Shown piece by piece: positions 53,306-61,175 of a stretch of DNA of 64,000 nucleotides. This DNA comes from JAVHYG01 sp040390025 (lineage in GTDB: Bacteria; Pseudomonadota; Gammaproteobacteria; Diplorickettsiales; Diplorickettsiaceae): NCBI GenBank assembly GCA_040390025.1, contig JAZJZD010000001.1:12401-76400 (forward strand), in the 5' to 3' direction. The notes under the pieces are model-generated. The model was not told the origin of the DNA. It did not search any database and saw nothing but the letters and a program-made list of their open reading frames with translations. The translations under genes were made by a program, and so were the position numbers. Positions within the stretch are counted from its first letter, which is position 1. Each line of letters starts with the position of its first letter.

Positions 53306-54430
53306 TCAGAAAACTAGTTCAGATGGATTAGTCACAACCTGTTTTTTATAGTTTTCAGCATAGTCGTTGACGGCTTCAGCGATATCTTCGACATCGCCTA
53401 CTGCACGGAAAAAGGACTGAAAGGCTTTTTTAGGAGGATGAAGAATACTTGTTCGATCGTTTAAAGAGTTAGGATAACAATCAGGAATTAAATCGTTCTC
53501 TGGACAAATGCGATGTAGTTTCATTTCTAAGTCCCTAAGAAAATTATATTTGATAGCGCGCTTAGGGTTTTCTGGCCATAAAACTTCGCTTTTTTTTTCT
53601 TTGCTCTGGTATATTTTAGCGTTTAATTCTTCTTGCTTATCCTGGATTTCTCCAAGAAGAAAGATTTTGTCTTTTTGTAAATCGCCAGTGAGTTGTTTCG
53701 ATCGAAATTTACGATCATAATAAGCTTTGCTAGTCGCCGTATGGCCTTGTTTAAGCCTATCATTGTAGAGGGAAGTTAAATTGTCAGTTTGGTTTGTTTG
53801 AATGGGTACAGGCTGTTTGAGATGGTTATATAAGGCATAAGTACTTGATATAAGTAACGTGACTGCAGTTCCTATTCCTGCAATCGTTAAGGCAGAGGCG
53901 GCAAGATAGGGTGCAAATACCATCGTCGTTAAAATGCCTGTAATGACGACGCTACCTATTAAGCTTGAAATTGCGACTTTAATGATATTATTTTTATAGA
54001 GGGTTCGTAGCGTTAAGTTGGCAGGAGAACCCTTTGGAGTCTTGAACAAATAAAAGGCATTATAAGCACATAAGCCAATATGGTACGCAAGGCCGGAGCC
54101 TACCGCAGCGAGAAACAAACTATGAACGGTTAAAAGACTGAATCCAGCAAAAACCGCTGCAAAAACTAATGCTGTTTTTGCAGGTGCGTAAATCAAATCA
54201 AATAATTTTCCGAGGTTTTTATTTTTTGTATTGATAAGACTAAAAAGCGCAAGCAAACTTGCTATCAGGTCTGGAGCAATTGCAATTGGAAATAGAATGG
54301 CGTGGAGTGAACTTTCTAAGATTGTTCGGATTCCCCCGATATTAGAGGTAAAAGTAAAGATACTGCTGAAAAGTCCAGCTTGGATGAAATGATTGAAGTG
54401 ACCTGCGTTTTCTAAATTTTTTTCATGCAT
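53306..54430 (-). CDS. Orphan 374-aa multi-helix membrane protein, candidate effector
   Basis: No family recognised. The first 200 residues hold four to six hydrophobic helices rich in Ala/Ile/Leu (LFSSIFTFTSNIGGIRTIL, ALVFAAVFAGFSLL, ISSLIGSVVITGILTTMVFA, then a TAVTLLISSTYALY helix). The C-terminal 170 residues are soluble and charged, with a helical stretch (KIFLLGEIQDKQEELNAKI). N-terminal membrane bundle plus C-terminal soluble domain is a common effector layout in Legionellales, but also fits ordinary membrane proteins. It stands alone between tamA and the carboxypeptidase. Confidence 0.7.
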   Translation of the reverse strand: MHEKNLENAGHFNHFIQAGLFSSIFTFTSNIGGIRTILESSLHAILFPIAIAPDLIASLLALFSLINTKNKNLGKLFDLIYAPAKTALVFAAVFAGFSLLTVHSLFLAAVGSGLAYHIGLCAYNAFYLFKTPKGSPANLTLRTLYKNNIIKVAISSLIGSVVITGILTTMVFAPYLAASALTIAGIGTAVTLLISSTYALYNHLKQPVPIQTNQTDNLTSLYNDRLKQGHTATSKAYYDRKFRSKQLTGDLQKDKIFLLGEIQDKQEELNAKIYQSKEKKSEVLWPENPKRAIKYNFLRDLEMKLHRICPENDLIPDCYPNSLNDRTSILHPPKKAFQSFFRAVGDVEDIAEAVNDYAENYKKQVVTNPSELVF

Positions 54431-54700
54431 AGATAAATTCCTTCTTACTTATTTACTACCGCTCTTTGTTTAAGATGTAGTTTCCTTAATAAATACGAGC
54501 AAGCGGCTTACTCGACTTAATTTTTAGCAGGCAGAATAATAACATATTAAGATATTTTTATAGGCATAATATTTTATTATGGATAGATTTGGGGTATGTT
54601 GCTCGAAACAAGTCTGCCTCTTGCAGTATCTTGGGAAGTGATTACAATAACTTTTAATTGCACGTATTAATTTCTATTAAACTGAATAAGGCCTTACATT

Positions 54701-55915
54701 ATGCTTAAGTTGCGTTCATTGTCATCAATCGTGATAGGCTTAATAGCCTTAGTGTTAGGCCCCATTAGTAACGCCGACCCAATTATCCCTATTACTGCGC
54801 CTTCTCCTTCTCTAAATACAGTACAGCAACCTACGTTAACCCCGATTGCACCTAGCATAAATGCTAGCGCTTACCTATTAATGGATGCGTATAGTGGAAG
54901 TATTTTAGCCAGTAATAATATTGATGAACGAGTAGCACCTGCTAGCTTAACAAAAATGATGACTTCGTATGTCATCTCTATGGCCTTAAAAGAAGGGCGG
55001 ATTCATCCCAATGATTTAGTCACCATTAGTGAAGCTGCTTGGAAAACAGGCGGTTCAAAGATGTTTGTTAAAGTGGGTGATAAAGTAGCTGTACGTGATT
55101 TAATGCAGGGTATTATTGTTGATTCAGGTAATGATGCCTGTGTAGCCATGGCGGAGTATGTTGCTGGAAGTCAAGAGTCATTTGTCAATCTAATGAATCA
55201 GGCGGCTATTCAATTAGGAATGCGTCATACGCATTTTATGGATGTAGATGGGTTACCTGAACCCAATCATTATTCGACAGCGCACGATATGGCTATCTTA
55301 GCACGTGCACTTATACTTGATTTCCCGGAAGACTATAAATGGTATTCACAAAAGTGGTTTGCCTATAATGGTATTAAGCAGCCTAATCGAAATCGTTTAT
55401 TGTGGCGTGATCCTAATGTTGATGGTATTAAAACGGGTCATACTAATGACGCAGGCTTTTGTTTAGCAGCTTCAGGGCAAAAGAATGGGATGCGTTTAAT
55501 CACCATAGTGATGGGTGCACCGTCTGATGCGCTGCGTGCGCAGGATAGTCAAAAATTATTGACTTATGGCTTTCGTTTTTTCGAATCACAAAAATTGTAT
55601 ACGGCGGCTACGAAATTAGCTTCCCCGCGTGTATGGTTTGGACAGCGGTCTAAGGTAGATGTGGGTTTAGCGCGAGATTTATATGCGACTTTACCTGCGG
55701 GGCAAAATAAAGCAGCCACGACTACGATGATTTTTAAACCTAATTTACTAGCGCCTATTAAAAAAGGGGATGTTGTAGGAAGTATTAATGTCGTTTTAAA
55801 TGATAAGGCTATTGCAACCGCGCCTCTTATTGCGTTGGATACGGTACCAAAAGGTGGAGTATGGCGAAAGTTGGTGGATCGTATGAGTATGTGGTTCCAT
55901 AAGGCAAAAATTTAG
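54701..55915 (+). CDS. dacA: D-alanyl-D-alanine carboxypeptidase (PBP5/6 type)
   Basis: Trims the terminal D-Ala of peptidoglycan pentapeptides in the periplasm. 404 aa with signal peptide (cleavage about NA|DP). The SxxK motif is S82-K85 (ASLTKMM), the SxN motif is SGN near 142 and the KTG motif near 244. A C-terminal domain 5 and an amphipathic tail (LVDRMSMWFHKAKI) anchor it to the membrane, the PBP5/6 layout. The Pro/Thr-rich linker at 27-52 is longer than usual. Confidence 0.94.
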   Translation: MLKLRSLSSIVIGLIALVLGPISNADPIIPITAPSPSLNTVQQPTLTPIAPSINASAYLLMDAYSGSILASNNIDERVAPASLTKMMTSYVISMALKEGRIHPNDLVTISEAAWKTGGSKMFVKVGDKVAVRDLMQGIIVDSGNDACVAMAEYVAGSQESFVNLMNQAAIQLGMRHTHFMDVDGLPEPNHYSTAHDMAILARALILDFPEDYKWYSQKWFAYNGIKQPNRNRLLWRDPNVDGIKTGHTNDAGFCLAASGQKNGMRLITIVMGAPSDALRAQDSQKLLTYGFRFFESQKLYTAATKLASPRVWFGQRSKVDVGLARDLYATLPAGQNKAATTTMIFKPNLLAPIKKGDVVGSINVVLNDKAIATAPLIALDTVPKGGVWRKLVDRMSMWFHKAKI

Positions 55916-55971
55916 CACGACTGAAAGTATGAGATTATTACATTAAAGTAGCTCAAAAATACTCATTTACT

Positions 55972-56859
55972 ATGAAGCTTTTAACGAGTGTAAAAGTTTT
56001 TTTTGTCGCCATACTCTATTTTATTAATCTTGTTGCTTTGTTTACTCCCTTGGCTTTTTTGGGACTTCTGTGCTGCCTCATTCCTCTAAAAACTTGGCAA
56101 CGACATTGTAGATGCTGGATGGAGCAATTACATATTTATTGGTTAAAAGGTAATTGTCATATTCAAAAATTAACAATGTCTACTCAATGGGATGTAACCG
56201 GACTCGATAAACTTGCTTATGATGAATGGTATTTGTTGATTTCGAATCATAAATCTTGGGCAGATATACTGGTATTACAGCATATTTTTTTTGGTAAAAT
56301 TCCTCCACTAAAATTTTTTCTTAAGCGAGAATTACTTTGGACTTTACCTTTTGCTAGTTGGGCCTGTTGGTTATTAGGGTTTCCATTTATGCGTCGTTAT
56401 AGCAAAAAGGTATTGGCAGAACATCCTGAATTAAAGAATAAGGATATTGAAGAAACAAAAAGGGCTTGTAATAGATTTAAGGAAATGCCGACTACTGTAG
56501 CTAGTTTCATTGAGGGAACACGGTTCACCGAAGAAAAACGCAAGCGCCAGGATTCTCCCTATCACTATTTGTTGCGTCCGAAAGCAACGGGTATCGGGTT
56601 TAGTTTAGCGGTATTGGGAGATTTCTTTCATAAAGTTCTGAATGTCACCATTATATATCCAGAAGAAAAAGCGAGCTTATGGTATTTTTTATCCGGAAGT
56701 ATAAAAAAAATAACTATTCATATAGAGACAATACCGATTACTGCAGATTGGTTGGGCGATTACCAAAATGATCGGAATTTTCGTATAGATTTCCAAAAAA
56801 AGCTTAACGATTTGTGGGAGAAAAAAGATAAGCTTATTAAAGAAGTAAATATGCATTAA
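55972..56859 (+). CDS. YihG-type lysophospholipid acyltransferase
   Basis: 295-aa PlsC-superfamily enzyme. A membrane helix at about 10-35 precedes the acyltransferase motif NHKSWAD (NHx4D form) near 88. Motif 3 FIEGTRFTEEKR is near 180 and LRPKATGIGFSL follows. Such proteins transfer acyl chains to lysophospholipids or 1-acyl-glycerol-3-phosphate. YihG in E. coli has the same motif set and length. It follows the carboxypeptidase gene by 56 nt on the same strand. Confidence 0.87.
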   Translation: MKLLTSVKVFFVAILYFINLVALFTPLAFLGLLCCLIPLKTWQRHCRCWMEQLHIYWLKGNCHIQKLTMSTQWDVTGLDKLAYDEWYLLISNHKSWADILVLQHIFFGKIPPLKFFLKRELLWTLPFASWACWLLGFPFMRRYSKKVLAEHPELKNKDIEETKRACNRFKEMPTTVASFIEGTRFTEEKRKRQDSPYHYLLRPKATGIGFSLAVLGDFFHKVLNVTIIYPEEKASLWYFLSGSIKKITIHIETIPITADWLGDYQNDRNFRIDFQKKLNDLWEKKDKLIKEVNMH

Positions 56860-56873
56860 TTCTATTTAATAAA

Positions 56874-58205
56874 TTAAATTGCCCAACCGCCTGCGTAGAA
56901 TGCCACTAATGCAACAGCAATGATTATCGTGCCGAAGTTCAGTTTATCCCATTCGCGGGCACATATCCGACCCACTACTAATGCACTAAAGCCAAGCATA
57001 ATCCCCGTAACAATATTACAAGTTAAAACGATAAAAACAGCACATAACAAACCGGATAGTGCATCTATAGAATCGTGAAAGTTTAATTTGGAAACATTGC
57101 TTAGCATCAATAGCCCAACATACATTAATGCAGGTGCTGTCGCATAAGTAGGCACTAAATAAGAGAGTGGCGAAATAAACAAAGTCATTAAAAATAGTAT
57201 CCCTACTATTGTTGCGGTCAAACCTGTTTTCCCTCCCACTGCCGTTCCTGCTGCGGATTCAATATACACCGCTGCTGGGGATGCGCCTACAAAGCTAGCA
57301 AAAATACTGCTAACTGAATCAGAGGTCAGAGCTTTGCCCTCGTTTATAATTTGATTATCTTTTCGCAATAAATTAGCTTGGCTAGCTACCGCACGAATAG
57401 TTCCTGTTGCATCGAATATTGCAGTCATTACTAATGCCAAGACGCTTGGTAATACCATTGGTTTCATTGCGCCTATGATATCTAAGTTAAAGAAAAATGA
57501 ATTACCTTTTGCGTCTTGAAGATGGGGGAGTGCAAACATTCCTCGATATTTAACATGGGGATCAAAAATCAAACCAATAATCGAAATAGCAACAATCACC
57601 AATAGAATTCCTCCCGGAAAACGTTTTTTTTCCAGACCAAAAATCACGGCTAGACCTAATAGTGCCATAGTTGCCGGAAACGAAGTTAAAGAACCTAATG
57701 TTATAGGTAAGCCTGCTAATGGATTTTTAATTACCAAACCAACGCTATTGGCAGCAATTAATAGTAAAAACAAACCGATGCCAATACCAGTGCCTTGCGC
57801 GACGCCTAATGGTAAGTTACGTAAAATCCACGAACGAATCCCGCTAACGGAAATAATAGTAAATATTACACCCATTAAAAACACAGCACCTAATGCTACA
57901 GGGATACTAATGTGCTGAGCCAATACAATACTGAAGGTTGTAAACGCTGTCAGTGAAACAGCACAGCCGATTGCCATAGGTAAATTAGCCCATAGCCCCA
58001 TTAGAAGAGAGCCGAAGCCTGCGACTAGACATGTTGCAACAAAAGCTGTTTCCGGCGAAAAACCTGCTTGTTTCAGCATGCCGGGTATAACAATCACGGA
58101 GTAGAGCATCGCTAGAAAAGTGGTGAGTCCTGCTAAAAACTCCTGTTTTATACTGCTTCCACGTTCACTAATTTTAAAAAACATATCAAACATGCTTGAT
58201 TTCAC
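56874..58205 (-). CDS. AzgA-type purine/guanine-hypoxanthine permease (NCS2)
   Basis: 443-aa transporter with 12-14 helices. Motifs: EFLAGLTTFLAMLYSVIVIP (helix 1), ANLPMAIGCAVSL, FDATGTIRAVASQA near 265, SSIFASFVGASPAAVYIESAAG and TGLTATIVGILFL. The FDATGT and SFVGASPA.YIESA forms are those of the AzgA/PurP/GhxP branch importing adenine, guanine or hypoxanthine. Intracellular bacteria depend on such salvage. Exact substrate cannot be read. Confidence 0.88.
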   Translation of the reverse strand: MKSSMFDMFFKISERGSSIKQEFLAGLTTFLAMLYSVIVIPGMLKQAGFSPETAFVATCLVAGFGSLLMGLWANLPMAIGCAVSLTAFTTFSIVLAQHISIPVALGAVFLMGVIFTIISVSGIRSWILRNLPLGVAQGTGIGIGLFLLLIAANSVGLVIKNPLAGLPITLGSLTSFPATMALLGLAVIFGLEKKRFPGGILLVIVAISIIGLIFDPHVKYRGMFALPHLQDAKGNSFFFNLDIIGAMKPMVLPSVLALVMTAIFDATGTIRAVASQANLLRKDNQIINEGKALTSDSVSSIFASFVGASPAAVYIESAAGTAVGGKTGLTATIVGILFLMTLFISPLSYLVPTYATAPALMYVGLLMLSNVSKLNFHDSIDALSGLLCAVFIVLTCNIVTGIMLGFSALVVGRICAREWDKLNFGTIIIAVALVAFYAGGWAI

Positions 58206-58322
58206 GATTGTTCTCCTTAAAGGCGAATATTAAAGCCTTACTAAAGCTAAATTAGAAAATTTTACTTACCCTATAATTATTGAGCATAGTATTCACCTTA
58301 AGGTACAAACACAATAATTTTT

Positions 58323-58354
58323 AAAGATTCGCATCTTCAAGTACGAGCGGTATA
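58323..58354 (-). repeat. Half copy of mosaic repeat module 1 (copy D)
   Basis: AAAGATTCGCATCTTCAAG and then TACGAGCGGTATA reproduce one arm of module 1 from copy B in reverse orientation; the matching arm is missing. It supplies TTCGCA and TATACT of the likely hemC promoter. Confidence 0.65.
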
Positions 58355-58356
58355 CT
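58328..58356 (+). promoter_or_regulatory. Putative hemC promoter within the repeat
   Basis: TTCGCA (58328-58333), 17-nt spacer, TATACT (58351-58356). The -35 matches consensus in four of six bases and the -10 in five. Both lie in the half-copy repeat. Confidence 0.45.
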
Positions 58357-58385
58357 AGCTTTGAAAATTTATGGTGAGGTTTGTT

Positions 58386-59315
58386 TTGGCGGCAAGAGAA
58401 CATCTGCGTATTGCAACTCGAAAAAGCCCTTTAGCTTATTGGCAGGCTGATACGATTAAGAAACAATTGCAAAAGCACTATCCTTTTTTGAAGATTGAGT
58501 TACTCCCCCTTCTTACTGAGGGGGATAGGCATTTAGAGGGTGCTTTAAATAAATTAGGCGGTAAAGGTCTTTTTGTTAAAGAACTAGAAAACGCTTTGCT
58601 GGGTGGACAAGCGGATATTGCAGTCCACTCCATGAAAGATGTTCCAATGGATGTGAAAGAGGAGCTGAAAATAGCGGTTATTTGTGAGCGTGAAGATCCA
58701 AGAGATGTATTGGTTTCTAAATCTGGAGAAAACCTACAACAATTACCAAACGCTGCTTGTATTGGTACATCAAGTTTAAGGCGTCAATCACAGTTAATGG
58801 CTTTACGTTCTGATTTTAAGGTCCAGGCGTTACGCGGTAACGTGGGTACGCGTTTAGAAAAATTAGCCTCTGGGAGATATGACGCAATTGTTTTAGCTGC
58901 AGCGGGTCTTATTCGCTTAGAAAAAACAGCATGTATTACTGAATATTTGGAAACTAGCGCTTTTCTGCCAGCGCCAGGTCAAGGCGCATTGGGAGTTGAA
59001 TGCCGATCAGATGATACAGATATTCTCTCTCTAATAGCTGTTTTAAATCATTTCCCGACTTACCCTTGTGTAATGGCCGAGCGTGCACTTAGTCGCGAAT
59101 TAGGAGGTAATTGTCAGATTCCTATTGCCGCCTATGCCGAGTGTTTAGCAGAGGATCAAATACGCTTAAGGGGTTTAGTGGGGACTCCTGATGGGAGCCT
59201 ACTTATTAAAGTAGAGGAATATGGAGCCATGGATGAATTTGAAAAGCTAGGCGTTATAGCGGCAAAAGAATTGTTGACGCAAGGTGCCGATAAAATTTTA
59301 AAAGAATTTTTATAA
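58386..59315 (+). CDS. hemC: Porphobilinogen deaminase (hydroxymethylbilane synthase)
   Basis: Builds hydroxymethylbilane from four porphobilinogens in haem synthesis. From TTG at 58386 the protein is 309 aa, the family size. That start is preferred over ATG 58371 because GTGAGG at 58374-58379 fits as its Shine-Dalgarno and homologs begin just before LRIATRKSPLA. The dipyrromethane cofactor Cys is in GGNCQIP near residue 243, and the substrate-binding Asp is in VHSMKDVP. The promoter lies in a repeat. Confidence 0.93.
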   Translation: MAAREHLRIATRKSPLAYWQADTIKKQLQKHYPFLKIELLPLLTEGDRHLEGALNKLGGKGLFVKELENALLGGQADIAVHSMKDVPMDVKEELKIAVICEREDPRDVLVSKSGENLQQLPNAACIGTSSLRRQSQLMALRSDFKVQALRGNVGTRLEKLASGRYDAIVLAAAGLIRLEKTACITEYLETSAFLPAPGQGALGVECRSDDTDILSLIAVLNHFPTYPCVMAERALSRELGGNCQIPIAAYAECLAEDQIRLRGLVGTPDGSLLIKVEEYGAMDEFEKLGVIAAKELLTQGADKILKEFL

Positions 59316-59316
59316 T

Positions 59317-59955
59317 TTAAAATGATAAATTTTTATCGGGGTATTCACAGAGATCTTGAATAATACATCCTAGACAGTTTGGTTTTCGTGCAAAGCAAGT
59401 ATAGCGGCCATGTAAAACTAACCAGTGATGTGCATTTTTTAAATAGACTTTGGGCGTGACTTTAAGTAGCTTTTTTTCAACGGCTAATGGGGTCTTGCCA
59501 GGAGCAAGTCCCGTTCTATTACATACGCGAAAAATATGCGTATCGACAGCAACGGTGGGTTGGTTAAACGCTGTATTAAGGATGACATTTGCTGTTTTAC
59601 GGCCTACACCGGGTAGTTCTTCAAGAAGTTCTCGTTGGTCAGGGACTTTTTCTTGATACTGATCGATTAAAATTTTGCAGGTTTTAATGATATTTTTTGC
59701 TTTTGTATTATATAAGCCAATGGACTTTATATGTTTTTTTAAACCTTCGAGTCCTAACGACAGTATTTTTTTAGGGGTATTTGCGATTGAAAATAATGTT
59801 TTTGTTGCTTTATTGACAGATTTATCGGTTGCTTGAGCAGATAGAATAACAGCAATTAATAATTCAAAAGAAGAATGATAAACTAATTCTGTTTGTGGAT
59901 TAGGATTCTTTGTATAAAAACGTTGAAAAATAGCGAGTCGTTTTTTTGAGTTCAT
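59317..59955 (-). CDS. nth: Endonuclease III
   Basis: DNA glycosylase/AP lyase for oxidised pyrimidines. 212 aa, normal length. The helix-hairpin-helix LPGVGRKTANVIL carries the catalytic Lys near 119 and VAVDTHIFRV the catalytic Asp near 138. The 4Fe-4S ligands form C-x6-C-x2-C-x5-C at the C-terminus. It lies 8 nt downstream of the repressor gene on the same strand. Confidence 0.95.
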   Translation of the reverse strand: MNSKKRLAIFQRFYTKNPNPQTELVYHSSFELLIAVILSAQATDKSVNKATKTLFSIANTPKKILSLGLEGLKKHIKSIGLYNTKAKNIIKTCKILIDQYQEKVPDQRELLEELPGVGRKTANVILNTAFNQPTVAVDTHIFRVCNRTGLAPGKTPLAVEKKLLKVTPKVYLKNAHHWLVLHGRYTCFARKPNCLGCIIQDLCEYPDKNLSF

Positions 59956-59963
59956 GTAACGAA

Positions 59964-60623
59964 CTAAAACAATTTTCGTTTCTTAAAATCCATACGCGAT
60001 TGTATCATTACACCCAAAAACTTATGAGGCTTATTTTTATCTAGTACTAAGTTTTGGAAGTCAGGATTAAGCGGTTTGAGAACCATTTGTTCTCCATCGA
60101 TTAAAACCTGTTTGAATTTTGGTAAATCTTCCCCTTCAACATGGACGATAGCAAAATCTAAATTATTAGGTTTTAAGTCATAATTGATGATAAGAACAGT
60201 CCCTTCAGGGAAGCGAGGCTCCATAGTGGTATCTCTGACAGATAAGGCATAGCCATTTTCGCCGATATCAACGTCTGCTGAAATAGCCCGTAAAGGCGCT
60301 GAATTTGAGGGCATATTTGGCCAAGATAGTACTTGATCCCATCCCAATAATGGAATTTGCGACCAACCTTGAGCTTCTGGGTTAAAAGTGCCGGGAATGC
60401 GATCGGCCGGCAGGGGTTCGTCGCCAATTAATTGGCTAATGGAGATAGCAAAAAAATTCGCAATAGGACTTAAAGTGGCAACCTTGGGGTTATCTGTTTC
60501 TCCCGAGCATATTCGATGGACTACAGGCTGGCCAATCCCCGTTCGACGGGCTAACTCTGATTCGTTAATTCCTAGTTCGGCCATTAATCCTTTAAGGATG
60601 TTGCTCATATTGCTATTTTTCAT
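59964..60623 (-). CDS. LexA/CI-like transcription regulator (HTH plus S24-like domain)
   Basis: 219 aa. N-terminal XRE-type helix-turn-helix (about 8-62): LARRTGIGQPVVHRICSGET. The C-terminal half is an S24 peptidase-like domain (about 95-215). The usual GDSMEP nucleophile motif is DTTMEP, so Ser is replaced by Thr, while the general-base Lys appears in FKQV. Autocleavage on SOS induction is therefore doubtful. Homologs in Legionellales have similar VRD.(S/T)ME forms. The upstream region has GTGA-N3-TCAC sequences, suggesting autoregulation. It forms a unit with nth. Confidence 0.85.
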   Translation of the reverse strand: MKNSNMSNILKGLMAELGINESELARRTGIGQPVVHRICSGETDNPKVATLSPIANFFAISISQLIGDEPLPADRIPGTFNPEAQGWSQIPLLGWDQVLSWPNMPSNSAPLRAISADVDIGENGYALSVRDTTMEPRFPEGTVLIINYDLKPNNLDFAIVHVEGEDLPKFKQVLIDGEQMVLKPLNPDFQNLVLDKNKPHKFLGVMIQSRMDFKKRKLF

Positions 60624-60624
60624 A

Positions 60625-60660
60625 TCATTTTCACTTAATTTTATTAGCGGTGATTTTCAC
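60625..60660 (-). promoter_or_regulatory. Putative operator pair upstream of the S24 regulator
   Basis: GTGATTTTCAC (60650-60660) is an exact GTGA-N3-TCAC palindrome. A second, imperfect copy, ATCATTTTCACTT, lies at about 60625-60637. On the minus strand both read AGTGAAAAT, 24 nt apart, upstream of the regulator start; likely binding sites for the regulator itself. Confidence 0.4.
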
Positions 60661-60761
60661 TAATCTTCTCATGCCATACTTTAGCGTCAAAATCCCAGTT
60701 AATTTGCTGGATATTTTAACATATGTGCTCTGTAAGCATAGTGGCCTTATTAAAATAAGCC

Positions 60762-60790
60762 TTGTCAGCTAAGCAGATTGTGCATAGAAT
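60762..60790 (+). promoter_or_regulatory. Promoter for rpsO-pnp
   Basis: TTGTCA (60762-60767), exactly 17 nt, TAGAAT (60785-60790). Strong sigma-70 match 32 nt upstream of rpsO. Confidence 0.7.
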
Positions 60791-60821
60791 AGCAGGTCAT
60801 TTATAAGAGGTAAAAGGTTTT

Positions 60822-61079
60822 ATGTTGGCTAAAAGTGAAATAGTGGCTAAGTATCAGCATTCTAAAAACGATACCGGTTCGCCGGAGGTCCAGGTAGCTT
60901 TACTATCAGGAGCTATAGAGGAGCTGAATGGCCATTTTCAAGCTCATAAAAAAGATAACCATTCACGGCAAGGCTTGTTAAAAAAGGTAGCTTTACGTCG
61001 TAAATTGTTAAAATATCTAAAAAGAGTAGACCTGCAGCGCTATTTAAGCCTGATTAAACAACTCGGTTTGCGTGGTTAA
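60822..61079 (+). CDS. rpsO: 30S ribosomal protein S15
   Basis: 85 aa, close to the usual 89. S15 signature HFQAHKKDNHSRQGLLKKVALRRKLL region and TGSPEVQVALLS near residue 20 bind 16S rRNA helix 22. The gene heads the conserved rpsO-pnp pair. Confidence 0.97.
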   Translation: MLAKSEIVAKYQHSKNDTGSPEVQVALLSGAIEELNGHFQAHKKDNHSRQGLLKKVALRRKLLKYLKRVDLQRYLSLIKQLGLRG

Positions 61080-61128
61080 GCAGTTTAATTACTATTCTTC
61101 AGCCATAGGGCGGAAAAGTTTTAGTGTA

Positions 61129-61163
61129 AAATGAGCGGGATTTTTCGCTCATTTGTTATTTTT
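61129..61163 (+). terminator. rpsO-pnp intergenic hairpin
   Basis: AAATGAGCG (61129-61137) pairs with CGCTCATTT (61146-61154), followed by GTTATTTTT. In E. coli a terminator and an RNase III site lie in this place and control pnp expression. Confidence 0.7.
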
Positions 61164-61175
61164 GAGGGAATGTAA

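Noticed and set aside
58371..58385. ATG start for hemC five codons upstream
   Set aside because: Its own Shine-Dalgarno is missing and GTGAGG inside it serves the TTG at 58386.
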